Shown: positions 9,931 to 19,850, counted from the first letter of the stretch. The stretch is 64,000 nt of DNA from Anabaena catenula FACHB-362 (GCF_014698735.1 NZ_JACJTQ010000029.1:1-64000), one strand, 5' to 3'. Translations and numbers: made by a program. The notes: a model not told the origin generated them from the sequence alone.

Positions 9931-10269
9931 TTAGCAGTAAGATTGGATATCTTCTCCGCACTGATCTACTAAATAGCACAATGCACGAAAACGCAAGCCT
10001 ACAAATTGATCATACAGTGGATTGAGCTTGCACATTGGGGGAATGTGACCGATTTTGCGACCAAAGACAATAATATCACGTTCAAATGGACACTGAGCAG
10101 GAATCAGTTTGGCAATAAATTTAGCTAATTTGCGGTTCTGAATCTCCATTCCATCCAACTTTTGACGTATTGGTTGTAAAAAATCGGATTTATTACCAGC
10201 TTGGTGGCTTTCTCCCATAGGGTTAATCAAGGTAGGGAGAATGATAGGTTGACTATTGGTTGTGATCAT
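9931..10269 (-). CDS. Mo-dependent nitrogenase C-terminal-domain protein
   Basis: A 112-residue protein whose second half matches the domain named Mo-dependent nitrogenase C-terminus: KLAKFIAKLIPAQCPFERDI, then HIPPMCKLNPLYDQFVGLRF, then CYLVDQCGEDI. The three Cys-containing blocks are intact. Such stand-alone proteins are frequent in cyanobacteria, often in diazotrophs, and their function is not known. No nif gene is in the window, so this is at most weak support for nitrogen fixation. The start at 10269 gives a short, poorly conserved N-terminal arm. Confidence 0.82.
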   Translation of the reverse strand: MITTNSQPIILPTLINPMGESHQAGNKSDFLQPIRQKLDGMEIQNRKLAKFIAKLIPAQCPFERDIIVFGRKIGHIPPMCKLNPLYDQFVGLRFRALCYLVDQCGEDIQSYC

Positions 10270-10754
10270 AATTGTAAATCCAGTTGTACTTAGATTAATG
10301 AAAGATGTACCTTCTTTGACTTACTTCCATGCAATTTATTTCACAAATCTGCACTGTGTTGATAAAAAGATGGAAGACAAATTTAAGTAGGATCTTCTCT
10401 ATGGAATAAGCAGAGAACAGGTTTAACTAATTGCTATTTAAACTCAGAGTATGTTCAAGAACTGTCCCGTTAAATACAAAATAACAAAGAAATAATAAAA
10501 ATGGTATTACCTTAACTTATTAATTACTGATGTTGAATATTGCCATCCCATATATAGCAGTAAAAAGGCTTAAAATTCCTTCTGTGTCTGAGTTTTATTA
10601 TCAGTAGATGTCTTAACCTACCTGCTTTCACGAATATTTAGCAATGATAATCACTAATTTTAGTGCCAATAATATATATAAAAATGTTATATGAGTTGCA
10701 TAAGTAAACTGTAAGCATTTAGCTGATGTTTAACTGTTTAGTGTTAACCAAATC
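10270..10754. other. 485-bp intergenic spacer
   Basis: AT-rich sequence between two genes transcribed leftward. I see no repeat end, terminator or open frame worth calling. It should hold the promoter of the Mo-nitrogenase C-terminal-domain gene near its left end. Confidence 0.4.
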
Positions 10755-11546
10755 CTATTGGGGCGGGTGTGGGGTTGAAAAGCTTTGTAAAATATAACTA
10801 GATAACTCGCAAAATCCTTCTCCTTCAGCCGCAGTAGTTAAATAAGCAGGTTGATACTGCAACTGATTTGCATATTGCAGCACATTAGCCACACCTACAG
10901 AAAGAGGAAAATAACGCCGATTAAATAAACTCTCATCGTTGGGGCTATCACCAACAGTAACAATTTGTTCAAGTGAATATTCGGGGAAGTATTGGTGCAG
11001 TACTTGCAACAATCCCACAGCCTTATCTTGTCCTTGGGGTTTAATGTGACACTGGACATTGCTGTACGTAAATCCCCAACCCATTTCTTGACAAATATTA
11101 CCAATATTTTGCAGTTCATTGAGAGTCAAAGAAGCGACATCAAATGTCCAGTCAGTCACACGAAAGCGATTATCAGCAGATTCTCTGATTTGGGGAAATT
11201 GAATTTGTAATTTTTCAAAGACTGTGGCTAAATGTTGACGATGTATAGCTAAATCAGGAATTGCTGTTAAAGCTACTGGTTCTAAATGTTGAGATGGGTA
11301 GAACAAACCCCCGTTTTCTGCCATAGCACCTGCAACTGGCATTAAGCTACTTAGTCCACTTACCCATCCTGCTGAACGTCCAGTCACAATCAGTACTTTA
11401 ACTCCAGCAGTAGCTAAATTTTCTAAGGCTTGTAACAGTAGCGATGTAAATTTTCCCTGGTTCGTCAAAGTACCATCCATATCTGTGGCTACGAGACGAA
11501 TATTCCTTAAATCAGTAGATATATTCGACAATTGTTGTAGATTCAT
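10755..11546 (-). CDS. HAD-superfamily hydrolase (Cof/MPGP-like)
   Basis: A 263-residue HAD-IIB phosphatase. Motif I is VATDMDGTLT (nucleophile Asp and acid/base Asp), motif II is VLIVTGRS, a Lys-bearing segment reads HIKPQGQDKA, and motif IV is TVGDSPNDESLF. The cap region between motifs II and III fits the Cof or mannosyl-3-phosphoglycerate phosphatase type, so a sugar-phosphate substrate is plausible but unproven. I start it at the second ATG (11546, MNLQQLSN). An upstream in-frame ATG at 11585 would add 13 residues unlike the family. Confidence 0.8.
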   Translation of the reverse strand: MNLQQLSNISTDLRNIRLVATDMDGTLTNQGKFTSLLLQALENLATAGVKVLIVTGRSAGWVSGLSSLMPVAGAMAENGGLFYPSQHLEPVALTAIPDLAIHRQHLATVFEKLQIQFPQIRESADNRFRVTDWTFDVASLTLNELQNIGNICQEMGWGFTYSNVQCHIKPQGQDKAVGLLQVLHQYFPEYSLEQIVTVGDSPNDESLFNRRYFPLSVGVANVLQYANQLQYQPAYLTTAAEGEGFCELSSYILQSFSTPHPPQ

Positions 11547-11677
11547 CGGGGTTGCCAATGTGTCGGTACATATGAAAACTACCACAAGATGTAAAAAAAT
11601 ATTAAAATTACAGTAATTTCACATCAAAGATTGGGGCATCCTAAACATTAGGAGTCAAATCTTTTAGTTTGTTAACC

Positions 11678-12472
11678 ATGCTCAGTACAATTTTTCTGGC
11701 CCAGTCTTCAGGTTCCAACCCTAAAAAGATAACCCAGGTAGTGCAAGCCAGCGAGTCTCATATACCACCGTTATTGATGGTTGCCAGTGGAGGACTGCTT
11801 TTAGTGCTAATTGCTGTGTTTGTGTATGGCAAAATTTTAGTGCGTCAGTATGAGAAAAAAGTCAAGTTTGAAAAATTTCGCACGCGAGAACTAGAAAAAA
11901 AGTTGAAGTTAGCCCTGGAAACCATTCGCAAAATGGAAACTAACCCAGATTTAGTTCACTCACGAGACTTTAACCTTGATTATTTGCGAATGCGGATGTC
12001 AGAGGAGGTGTTTCATTTTGGGATTGTTAATCAAGTTAAACTCAAGATTAAAGATAGAATTTCTCTGGCACTGCGCCCAAATCAATCTCAACAGGGACAA
12101 GTTGGCATTGCCAGCAACACTGGTAGGCAAGTAGATGAAATTTTTGATGTTGAGCATGAAACTGGTATTTCGCCCAATATTGTCAAGCGAGTGCTGTTTC
12201 GGATTCAAATTCGGTTGATGAAGTTACCTACACAAGCTACTTCTGCTACTATTAGCCAAATAATGGACTGTATAGAAACTTACCTTAGTCCTAGGGAAGA
12301 TGACGATACATGGCAACCAACTATTCAAGGTCGGATTGTCTATATGCATTGGGATCAAAAGGCTAAACCCACGCCTCTACTGGTTTTAGAACAATCTAAT
12401 GAAGGGGTAAATGTGACTTTTCGTACTACTCGCCAACCAAATATCTCTGTACCCCAACAGAAGCAAACTTGA
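11678..12472 (+). CDS. Conserved cyanobacterial single-span membrane protein
   Basis: A 264-residue protein with one transmembrane helix near residues 32-52 (LLMVASGGLLLVLIAVFVYG), then a basic, charged helix (YEKKVKFEKFRTRELEKK) suggesting a coiled coil, and a soluble domain. I recognise no named domain, but the composition and length look like a conserved cyanobacterial protein. The ATG at 11678 is preferred over a TTG at 11669. It is divergent from the HAD gene, sharing a 131-bp promoter region. Function unknown. Confidence 0.7.
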   Translation: MLSTIFLAQSSGSNPKKITQVVQASESHIPPLLMVASGGLLLVLIAVFVYGKILVRQYEKKVKFEKFRTRELEKKLKLALETIRKMETNPDLVHSRDFNLDYLRMRMSEEVFHFGIVNQVKLKIKDRISLALRPNQSQQGQVGIASNTGRQVDEIFDVEHETGISPNIVKRVLFRIQIRLMKLPTQATSATISQIMDCIETYLSPREDDDTWQPTIQGRIVYMHWDQKAKPTPLLVLEQSNEGVNVTFRTTRQPNISVPQQKQT

Positions 12473-12585
12473 AACTATCAGGTTTGAGTAAGTAAACAAT
12501 AATTATGTATTCAAGGTGCAACTAGTGGGCTTTCCAGAAACAAATTAAACTACATCTTGGCATTTACCTATATTTCAAGGTGTAG

Positions 12586-13326
12586 TTAATGAGGATGTTC
12601 AACTTCCTGTCCAGCTTTGTGAGTGATAGCTAGGTTTTGGGCATCACGAGTTAAAAGACCATCTTCCATTTCCACGATGCGATCAGCGATATCTAAGATG
12701 CGGTTATCATGGGTGACTAACAAAATAGCTGTTCCCTGTTCTTTGGCTAGACGCTGCATAATTTCTACAACGTCACGTCCTGATTGTTTGTCTAATGCGG
12801 CTGTAGGTTCATCTGCTAGGACTAATGGGGGATGATTGACTAAGGCGCGAGCGATCGCTATTCTTTGTTTCTGTCCACCTGATAAATTGTCTGGGTAGTA
12901 ATTCATCCGTTCTGCTAAACCAACTGACCCCAGCATCGCTTCTGACTTACGAATAGCCGACGATTGAGAAACTCTCGGATTTAATTCCACTGCCATTTGG
13001 ACATTTTGTCTAGCAGTTAAAAACCCCAACAAATTATGAGCCTGAAAAATATAACCAATATTGCGTCGCATCCGTACCAGCTTGCTTTGACTAGCACCTA
13101 GTAGTTCTTCACCTAACAATTTCAGACTTCCTTCTTGTGCAGACCGCAACCCACCAATTAAGCTCAATAATGTAGTTTTACCTGAACCTGATGGTCCAGT
13201 CATAATTACAATTTCTCCAGCATATATATCTAGGTTGATATCAAATAATATTTGTTTTCTGAGGACTCCTTTTCCATAATAATGGTTAATATGTTTGATG
13301 GCGATTACAGGTTCTTTGCTAATCAT
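12586..13326 (-). CDS. devA: DevA-type ABC exporter ATPase
   Basis: The ATP-binding subunit, 246 residues, of a MacB/DevA-family exporter. Walker A is GPSGSGKTT (about 44-52), the signature is LSGGQKQRIAIARAL, Walker B is PLVLADEPTAALD and the switch His is in LLVTHD. It is the last gene of devB-devC-devA, 160 bases after devC. In Anabaena, DevBCA with TolC exports heterocyst glycolipids, but paralogous DevBCA-like exporters exist in the same genomes, so the substrate is inferred. Confidence 0.85.
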   Translation of the reverse strand: MISKEPVIAIKHINHYYGKGVLRKQILFDINLDIYAGEIVIMTGPSGSGKTTLLSLIGGLRSAQEGSLKLLGEELLGASQSKLVRMRRNIGYIFQAHNLLGFLTARQNVQMAVELNPRVSQSSAIRKSEAMLGSVGLAERMNYYPDNLSGGQKQRIAIARALVNHPPLVLADEPTAALDKQSGRDVVEIMQRLAKEQGTAILLVTHDNRILDIADRIVEMEDGLLTRDAQNLAITHKAGQEVEHPH

Positions 13327-13486
13327 AAAGTTAGAAGATATAGAATTGCATGAGATAATCTAGCGTTGAGAATAATTCTTGGCTAAAGTTTTTCAAATCT
13401 AAGATCATAGACTATGAGTAATAACATATTTATCTATTTCATATTTTTTCAATTTTATCATATGTAATTTTTCCCTAAAACTTGAT

Positions 13487-14641
13487 TTAAAAAATATCTG
13501 CTGGATCGGCAGAACGCAATTTACGCATAGCAATTATTCCGGAGATAAAACACATGATTATAGTTAATAAAAGCACCATAATAGCACGGTAGTTACTCAT
13601 TGCAACTGGTAAAAGTGTAGCATCTCTAGCAACTTTGTACATAAAAAGAGCGCAAGCAAATCCTGGCATATATCCTAAAACTGCTAACATAAAAGCTTCT
13701 TGCAGAATGACCGTTAGCAAATAGTTTTGTGTGTAGCCTATGGCTTTAAGGGTAGCATATTCAGACAAGTGATCTGTTACTTCTGTATATAGAATTTGAT
13801 AAACAATTACAGTTCCGACAATAAAACCCATAATTGTTCCTAACGTAAAAATAAAGCCAATAGCTGTGCTACTTGCCCAATAATTTCTTTCAAAATCAAT
13901 AAATTCTTGCTTGGTTAAAACATTAACATCTGTAGGCAAATAAGTTCGTAAATATTGAGTAACTACGGCTAAATCTGCTCCTGGTTTTAATTTAATTAAC
14001 CCAATATCAATTAATCCCCGCTGTCGATTATTAAATAAGCGTAAAAAATTGACATCACTTGTAATTAAATTACCATCTGCTCCAAAGGATGCCCCTAAAG
14101 TGAATAATCCTACTACTTTAATCCGTCTCCTTCGTACTTCTGCTGACACAAGTTTTCCCTGATCAACATCCTCAGCAATTGGTCCATACTCTAATCTAGA
14201 AGAACGGTCAAATAAAACAACATCAGGCAGTTTAAGTTTATTTAAATTTTCATCTACACCAGCCAAATCAAACACATTAACTTCTGGATTAATGCCAAAA
14301 GTGAGAATACTCCTAGGGCGGCCGGTAATGGGATTTTTCCAGCTTGTATAGTCTAAGTATATAGGATATACTGACTGCACTTCTGGTAAATCCAAGGTTT
14401 TATATAACCGCCTTTGAGAAAAGGGTTTCATTGCTAAAACAGCATTAGATTGACTGTTAATAAGAACAATGTCACCTTTTAAACTTTCATGCATTCTCAC
14501 GTTACTGTAATACAATGCATCTCGGAAACCAAGTTGCATAAACATTAAAATGTCAGCAAAGGCAATACCTGATAAAGCCACAGCTAGGCGAGTTTTTTCT
14601 CTTGTTAGTTGTAGCCATGACAGAGGGATTTTTTGACCCAT
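13487..14641 (-). CDS. devC: DevC-type ABC exporter permease
   Basis: A 384-residue FtsX-like permease. It has an N-terminal membrane segment near residues 20-40 (ALSGIAFADILMFMQLGF), a large periplasmic domain of about 200 residues, and three C-terminal helices starting near AIGFIFTLGTIMGFIVGTVI. The N-terminal signature (REKTRLAVALSGIAFA...QLGFRDALYYS) is characteristic of DevC. It forms the inner-membrane pore with DevA and DevB. A MITE-like element sits in the 185-bp gap between it and devB and so may be transcribed within the operon. Confidence 0.85.
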   Translation of the reverse strand: MGQKIPLSWLQLTREKTRLAVALSGIAFADILMFMQLGFRDALYYSNVRMHESLKGDIVLINSQSNAVLAMKPFSQRRLYKTLDLPEVQSVYPIYLDYTSWKNPITGRPRSILTFGINPEVNVFDLAGVDENLNKLKLPDVVLFDRSSRLEYGPIAEDVDQGKLVSAEVRRRRIKVVGLFTLGASFGADGNLITSDVNFLRLFNNRQRGLIDIGLIKLKPGADLAVVTQYLRTYLPTDVNVLTKQEFIDFERNYWASSTAIGFIFTLGTIMGFIVGTVIVYQILYTEVTDHLSEYATLKAIGYTQNYLLTVILQEAFMLAVLGYMPGFACALFMYKVARDATLLPVAMSNYRAIMVLLLTIIMCFISGIIAMRKLRSADPADIF

Positions 14642-14682
14642 TTTCTAAATTCCCCAGCAGTTATACCAAGTTTGGATTTGAG

Positions 14683-14789
14683 ATATAGCAGATTGCAGAT
14701 CAATGAGGTACAGAATCAAAATTGAAACCTAGACAGCAAGACAGTTTTACTCCTGACTCCTGACTCCTGACTCCTGAATTCTGCTGTAT
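14683..14789. mobile_element. MITE-like element, family A copy 2
   Basis: A 107-bp copy of the element at 8969-9079, same orientation, with inverted ends ATATAGCAGA and TCTGCTGTAT (one mismatch) and the same four ACTCCTG heptamers. It separates devB from devC. Confidence 0.8.
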
Positions 14790-14826
14790 TGAATTGAGAA
14801 TTAGTTTGATAGGTTTCCCAGGAAGA

Positions 14827-16266
14827 TTACTGTTTTCTTGTGCCTTCATCAGTTTTGATTTCGACAACAACCTTAGCATTCGTTAAACCAGACACTCTTT
14901 GGCTATTTTCTGGGGAAATCGCAATTTTCACTTCTACAACTCTGGCATCAACATCAGCTGCTGGATCTGTATTCAGTACATCCTTTTTGCCAATTTGTCT
15001 GCCAATCTCGGTGATTGTTCCCGTTAATTGCCCGTTAAATGCTCCATTATCACTGGTAATAGTAGCGAGTTGACCAACACGGACTTTACCAATACTGTCT
15101 TCGGGAACTTCTGCAACGACAAACATCTGATCAGTTTGTCCAATTTCTGCAATGCCATTGCTACTCATGACTTCGCCTGATTTGGTATGAATTTTTAAAA
15201 TTTCACCAGGGCTTGGGGCTTTGACATAGCTCAATTGGAGTTCGGCTTGCGCTTTTTTAATGAGAGCGATCGCATTGGTAATTTGGGCTTGTGCTATTTG
15301 CACATCAGTAGGACGCACATCTACCAACCGGTTAAATCTAGCCCTTTCTTCATCTATTTGCTTTTGCAAAGTGGCTATAGTTTTGTTGCGGTTAGCTGTG
15401 GCTTCGATTAGTTGCTGCTGCAAAGTGGCTATAGTTTTCACTTGAGTAGCTCTGGCTTCGGCAATTTGCTGTGACAGCGTTCCTAAAGCTTGTCTCAAAC
15501 TAGCTTGGCTTTCACGCAGCTGCTGAGTAGCAGTAACCGCACTCAAACGCCTTCTATCTCTTTCTTGCTGAGAAATAGCACCTTGTTTGTATAAGAACTC
15601 ATAGCGTCCAGCATCAACTTGAGCATTGCGCTGTTCAGCGCGAATTCGGTCAATCGTAGCTCTGAGACCATCTTTTTGCCCACTAAGTTCAGCTTCTAGA
15701 CGTTGAATTGTTGCTTGTTGAGCAATTTTTTCACCACTTAACTCAGCAGCAAGACGAGCAATTGTCGCTTGTTGAGCATTTCTTTCTCCGACTAACTGAG
15801 CTTGTAAACGAGCAATTATTGCTCTTTGGGCTTGAATATCTCTTGGTGAAACTGCTGTGATTTGAGCTAAATTAGCACGAGACTCTTGCAGCTTGGCTTT
15901 TGCTTCTTCCACCGCTGCCATGTTAGTATCTCGGCTGTCTAAAATGGCTATGACTTGACCTTGCTGAACTCGCTGTCCTTCTCTAATCAAGAGTTGCTGC
16001 ACTCGTGATCCTGCTGATAGTCCAGAGTTGGGAGCAGCGACTTTAATCACTTCTCCTCGCGGTTCCAAACGTCCCACAGCACTAATACTACTGACAGATG
16101 GTGCTATGTTTACAGAGGAAGTGAGTTTTTTTAATTGCTCCAGTCTAGCTGTAGCTATGAACCCAGCAGCGATCACTACGGGAAGTGCTACAGCAACTTT
16201 CAACCAAACTTTAGATTTTTCTAGTCCCTGTTCCGTTGACTTTGGCTTTTCAGTCACCCTTGACAT
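14827..16266 (-). CDS. devB: DevB-type membrane fusion protein
   Basis: The 479-residue periplasmic adaptor (HlyD family) of the exporter. It has an N-terminal membrane anchor near residues 24-42 (VAVALPVVIAAGFIATA), a lipoyl half-motif (VQQLLIREGQRVQQGQVIAI), and a very long alpha-helical hairpin (about 110-330) with repeated heptads such as QQATIARLAAELSGEK, which builds the tunnel toward TolC. The beta-barrel ends the protein (GEVMSSNGIAEIGQTDQMFV). It is the first gene of the operon. The 830-bp upstream region is long enough for complex regulation. Confidence 0.85.
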   Translation of the reverse strand: MSRVTEKPKSTEQGLEKSKVWLKVAVALPVVIAAGFIATARLEQLKKLTSSVNIAPSVSSISAVGRLEPRGEVIKVAAPNSGLSAGSRVQQLLIREGQRVQQGQVIAILDSRDTNMAAVEEAKAKLQESRANLAQITAVSPRDIQAQRAIIARLQAQLVGERNAQQATIARLAAELSGEKIAQQATIQRLEAELSGQKDGLRATIDRIRAEQRNAQVDAGRYEFLYKQGAISQQERDRRRLSAVTATQQLRESQASLRQALGTLSQQIAEARATQVKTIATLQQQLIEATANRNKTIATLQKQIDEERARFNRLVDVRPTDVQIAQAQITNAIALIKKAQAELQLSYVKAPSPGEILKIHTKSGEVMSSNGIAEIGQTDQMFVVAEVPEDSIGKVRVGQLATITSDNGAFNGQLTGTITEIGRQIGKKDVLNTDPAADVDARVVEVKIAISPENSQRVSGLTNAKVVVEIKTDEGTRKQ

Positions 16267-17095
16267 GGTATGTTGCTCGGTTATCTGAATTGTGCTGATG
16301 GAAGTAAAAAAAACAAATTAGCCGCAACTGATAACTGTTAATAGCTTCTGAGTATGAGAGGTAATTGCACTAGAAGTTAAGGGAATTCAAACTCTTGAAT
16401 TCACAAACTCCAGCACTCAGATACTCTTTATTTCTAAAAGCAACCTGGTATAAATTGGGTAGGTAAAAGTAGGTCGGCGTAAATAATTATCGTTGGCATC
16501 AGGCAGGAGTAAAGAGGGTTTCAGCCTTGTTTACCTTTGTTTACATACTTTGGTTTGATTGTGCCGACTAATATCATGTCCGGTTGAATACTTATCATTA
16601 GAGCCGACGCGGAGAGTTTTTTGATAAGCAATTAGCCCGACATGATCTTACATACTACATTCTTGAACAATCTTGATAGCTGTTAGCTGAATGCTGACGC
16701 TATAATAATGCAGACATCTTTTAGGTAGTAGAATATAACCAAGAGTTTCTACAACCGGGTAATGTGCCAAAAAATCTAAAATTGTCTTTTCTGAAATCTA
16801 AAATTGGCACGGTTCACGACCAACTGAAAAAAATCTGTCAAATAGAGCATTCCAAACATCAAACTTCCCTTAATTTGATTCTTAAGCTGTGAGCTTTCTT
16901 TGGTTATTTACACCTAAAAAAAGAACAAATTATCTCTGGGTATATATTCCAAAAAAGTAGCTGTGTTACTGTTCCCCCTAATGTTTTCTGACTCCATTGA
17001 ACTCTGGCTTAAATGAATTCTACATTTATCAGTTATGGGAAAACGTAACGCAGCTTACAGATAAAGATATGAGAAGGTTGAGAGATGGGAAATGA
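16267..17095. other. 829-bp region upstream of devB
   Basis: Noncoding. It holds the devB promoter at its left end and a fold-back repeat at 16571-16646. I looked for an NtcA site (GTA-N8-TAC) and saw only a near miss with N7 at 16957-16969. No gene is visible. Confidence 0.45.
16571..16646. repeat. ATATCATGTC fold-back repeat, copy 1
   Basis: It begins ATATCATGTC and ends with GACATGAT. Its left arm (ATCATGTCCGGTTGAATACT) reappears inverted in the element at 45468-45535, defining a second small repeat family. Confidence 0.65.
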
Positions 17096-17833
17096 TTATT
17101 GTGGTAAGTCAAATAATACAGTGGTCATGTAATTTTCTGCCCAATCTTGACCAAAGGCTTTTTCTAGTACACGACGGGTTTTATCGTTTTGTTGTTGTTT
17201 GCTACAATAGTTATGTTGTCCAGCGAGAATTGAGGCTACTTTTTCTGGCGCAACAGGACTAGATAGGCTTGCTTGACGACAATGAATCTCTAAGAAATCC
17301 TGTACCCGCGCGAGAAACATGATTTCTTCTTCTGGGGAACTAGGACGAACAAAGAGACAAAAATCAGAGAAGATATTTCCCCACTCTGGTAACTCTCGCG
17401 GTTGGGAAAAATTGAGTGTGGTTAACTCGCTCAAGGCAGAATTATACTCTGCGGGTAAGATTCTCTCTAAGCTTACAGGAGAAAGGTCTGCGATCGCAGC
17501 ACTAATTTGACCTCTACCCCCAACTAAGTCACAACCAAACATAGGAATGTCATATTCTGGACGGGGAAACATCACGCAATGCAAGATATCCAGCATATTT
17601 CCCACCTTTGCCAGTTCTAAGTGCATTTTGCGGAACTGCGGTGTTTGATAGCAGCGATTTTCTATAATCAGTTTTTCGCCTTCTAGTCTACCTTCTACAT
17701 ATCCCAACTCAGCAGGCAAATTGTAAGGTGATAAATCTAGATGTTTATGCCAGACTGTCTCAATACAATCAGCTAGTTGACGAATCAGGGGATGTTGTTG
17801 CTCACGCAATGAGGGAGTAGAGGTAGAAGACAT
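17096..17833 (-). CDS. pcyA: Phycocyanobilin:ferredoxin oxidoreductase
   Basis: PcyA reduces biliverdin IXalpha with four ferredoxin electrons to phycocyanobilin, the chromophore of phycobiliproteins and phytochromes. It is a 245-residue ferredoxin-dependent bilin reductase, and the catalytic positions are recognisable: Glu in IIENRCY, His in [11 protein letters not shown] and Asp in [12 protein letters not shown] start at the ATG at 17833 (MSSTSTPS). The frame is open 40 residues further upstream, but that segment is unlike the family. It is monocistronic as far as seen. Confidence 0.93.
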   Translation of the reverse strand: MSSTSTPSLREQQHPLIRQLADCIETVWHKHLDLSPYNLPAELGYVEGRLEGEKLIIENRCYQTPQFRKMHLELAKVGNMLDILHCVMFPRPEYDIPMFGCDLVGGRGQISAAIADLSPVSLERILPAEYNSALSELTTLNFSQPRELPEWGNIFSDFCLFVRPSSPEEEIMFLARVQDFLEIHCRQASLSSPVAPEKVASILAGQHNYCSKQQQNDKTRRVLEKAFGQDWAENYMTTVLFDLPQ

Positions 17834-18023
17834 ATTATTGTTGGGCAATATCAATCTATTTCTGAGTTTACAGTCATTTTGACGTAAATGAACCGCATCT
17901 TGAGGAAACTTTCGCACAAGAGCGCAGTTAAAGCGCCGGTAGAAATGCGACACTTAGAGCTTTTCTGATTAGACAGTGTATAGCGTAGGGTGGGTTAGCG
18001 ACAGCGTAACCCACCATTAATTT

Positions 18024-18390
18024 TCAACTATCTGAACTCGCTTTATTATTCAACCAAGTAACCAAATCAGCCGCACTTGTAAAATCTAACAACGCTAAAC
18101 CTAAATTCTCCAAATCTTCCACAGACAACTTATTAATTTTTACCTGTAAATCCTGACTAATTCCACCTATACGCCGTTCAATTAGACGCATATTGTAATT
18201 TAACGCCTCTTCATAGCGGACTTCTTGATAATATCTGGTATTGCGTAAATCACTAATACTAAACATTCTTGCTAACTCCTACAGATGCAAAATCATAAAT
18301 ATCTGCTTCACTAGCAGGTAAATTGATCAATTCAAAAAAAGACGCAGGTAAAGTTTGAAAAATGCGATAAAAAATAGAGTCAGTTTTCAT
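18024..18390 (-). pseudogene. Internally deleted DUF2887/Rpn-family nuclease gene
   Basis: Two parts of one family in different frames. The N-terminal part starts at 18390 (MKTDSIFYRIFQTLPASFFE...) and stops after 43 codons. The C-terminal part (18266-18024, MFSISDLRNTRYYQEV...) carries the DUF4351-like tail ISQDLQVKINKLSVEDLENL...LVTWLN. The middle, about 150 residues with the PD-(D/E)XK nuclease core in the intact relative at 36944-37777, is missing. The C-terminal 80-codon frame alone could still be expressed, but the gene as a nuclease is dead. Confidence 0.8.
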
Positions 18391-18555
18391 GATAGATGCT
18401 AATAGTGAAATTTGGTGATGATAAATTTAAAAATCGTCAACTAAAGATTTCTATTAAATATTTTGGAAATGTTGATTGGGTAAGAACTATGAAACATGAT
18501 ATAATAGTAGTTATGCAAAATATTATATTAATTTCAATACACTAAAATTTAAACT

Positions 18556-18876
18556 ATGAATCCGCGATTGGTTGATTCCCTTGTGCAAGTAATTGAGGCG
18601 CTTTCCCCAGAAGAAAGAAAACTTTTAGAAAGTCGTCTTAAACTAAACGCAGTGCAGAAAACACCCGGAGTTTGTGGTGGCCATGCTTGTATTCATAATA
18701 CCCGCATTCCTGTATGGGTCTTGGTTTCGTTGCGTCAGCAGGGAGCGAATAATAGAGAATTACTACAAAATTATCCCAATCTCACACCTGAAGATTTGAT
18801 AGCAGCTTGGGAATATTACGAACAGCATACTTCAGAAATTGATTTGGCTATTGTCGCTCAAAATGAGGATGATTGA
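18556..18876 (+). CDS. DUF433 antitoxin-like protein
   Basis: A 106-residue protein. Residues about 34-95 match DUF433 (TPGVCGGHACIHNTRIPVWV, then LTPEDLIAAWEYYEQH), a small helix-turn-helix domain normally paired with a DUF5615 PIN-like toxin encoded directly downstream. The N-terminal 30 residues (VQVIEALSPEERKLLESRL) are the helix often found before it. The stop overlaps the ATG of a truncated toxin, so it now looks like an orphan antitoxin. Confidence 0.85.
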   Translation: MNPRLVDSLVQVIEALSPEERKLLESRLKLNAVQKTPGVCGGHACIHNTRIPVWVLVSLRQQGANNRELLQNYPNLTPEDLIAAWEYYEQHTSEIDLAIVAQNEDD

Positions 18877-18932
18877 TGGTGAGACTGTATGCTGATGAGA
18901 ATTTTTTCATTTACCAAGAATATAATAGATAG
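18876..18932 (+). pseudogene. Truncated DUF5615 PIN-like toxin
   Basis: The ATG overlaps the DUF433 stop by one base (TGATG), the usual coupling of this toxin-antitoxin pair. The product MVRLYADENFFIYQEYNR starts like DUF5615 toxins (LYADENF) but stops after 18 codons. The rest of the toxin is absent before the next gene. Confidence 0.7.
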
Positions 18933-19007
18933 CCAATTTTTTATAGAAAAGCGATGTTTTAATTGAGAATCGTGATATAATTAAGACTAACTTCTGGGTT
19001 TAAATAA

Positions 19008-19571
19008 ATGATAACAACAGTTGCAAAAATCATTACCATAGAAGAATTTTTAAAGCTGGGTTTTATTGATGAGTCCCCAGCTTGGGAATATATTAACTCA
19101 GAAGCAATTCAAAAACCGATGGGTGGTGGTAAACACAGTTTATTACAAAAACGATTAGTTGCAGTTATTGACACAGCAACAAGTGATTATGAAGCATTTC
19201 CAGAACTGCGTTGTAGCTGTGGAAACCGTTCCGTAGTTCCTGATATTGCAGTTATTAATAATGATCAAATACCATTAGATGAAAGCGGTGATATTATTAG
19301 CAGTGGGATTAATTTTGCACCAGCTTGGGTAATTGAAATCCTGTCACCATCTCAAAGTCAAACCAAGGTAACTGGCAATATTTTACATTGTATTAAACAT
19401 GGTACTAAACTTGGATGGTTGCTTGATCCAAATGAGCGTTCTATTTTAGTTTATCAGCCTCATAGTTTACCAGATTTGTTAACTGGAAAAGATATATTAC
19501 CAATTTTAGAAGGAGTAAATTTAACAATCACAGTTGAGGAAATATTTGCTTGGTTACAAAGGAAGAAGTGA
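19008..19571 (+). CDS. Uma2-family (DUF820) putative endonuclease
   Basis: A 187-residue protein of the Uma2/DUF820 family, PD-(D/E)XK nuclease-fold proteins massively expanded in cyanobacteria. Conserved pieces are TIEEFLKL, the Asp in VPDIAVI, the Glu of WVIEILSPSQSQTK (about 115-128), and GTKLGWLLDPNERSILVYQP. Catalytic Asp and Glu are present. Natural function is not known. It sits in the 18-20 kb zone of decayed accessory genes. Confidence 0.85.
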   Translation: MITTVAKIITIEEFLKLGFIDESPAWEYINSEAIQKPMGGGKHSLLQKRLVAVIDTATSDYEAFPELRCSCGNRSVVPDIAVINNDQIPLDESGDIISSGINFAPAWVIEILSPSQSQTKVTGNILHCIKHGTKLGWLLDPNERSILVYQPHSLPDLLTGKDILPILEGVNLTITVEEIFAWLQRKK

Positions 19572-19580
19572 GGGATTTAC

Positions 19581-19850
19581 GTGACCCAATTATTAAAATT
19601 GTTGTATATTTCTCAATGGAATATTGACTTAGCTATCTTAAAGTTGATAGAAATTGTAAAATCACCAGAACCTATTGATATTAATTCAGGAAATATTATA
19701 GGTTTAAATCCTTTTTACAATTTTGAAGTATGGGCTAATATTTCTAAGATAAGAGAGGTTGCTAAAAATAGTAAAAATGGCTTTGATTATAAGGCTCAAA
19801 TAGAGGCTATTGAAGAACAGTTGAAAAATGAATATAGGACTAATATTTAA
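19581..19850 (+). CDS. Hypothetical 89-residue protein
   Basis: Starts with GTG at 19581, with AGGGA five to nine bases upstream, ten bases after the Uma2 stop, so the two are probably co-transcribed. The sequence (LLKLLYISQWNIDLAILKL... YKAQIEAIEEQLKNEY) is helical and soluble, with no motif I recognise. A terminator hairpin follows at 19931. Confidence 0.5.
   Translation: MTQLLKLLYISQWNIDLAILKLIEIVKSPEPIDINSGNIIGLNPFYNFEVWANISKIREVAKNSKNGFDYKAQIEAIEEQLKNEYRTNI

Noticed and set aside
16957-16969. Possible NtcA site upstream of devB
   Set aside because: The spacing is GTA-N7-TAC, one base short of the consensus N8, and it lies almost 700 bases from devB.
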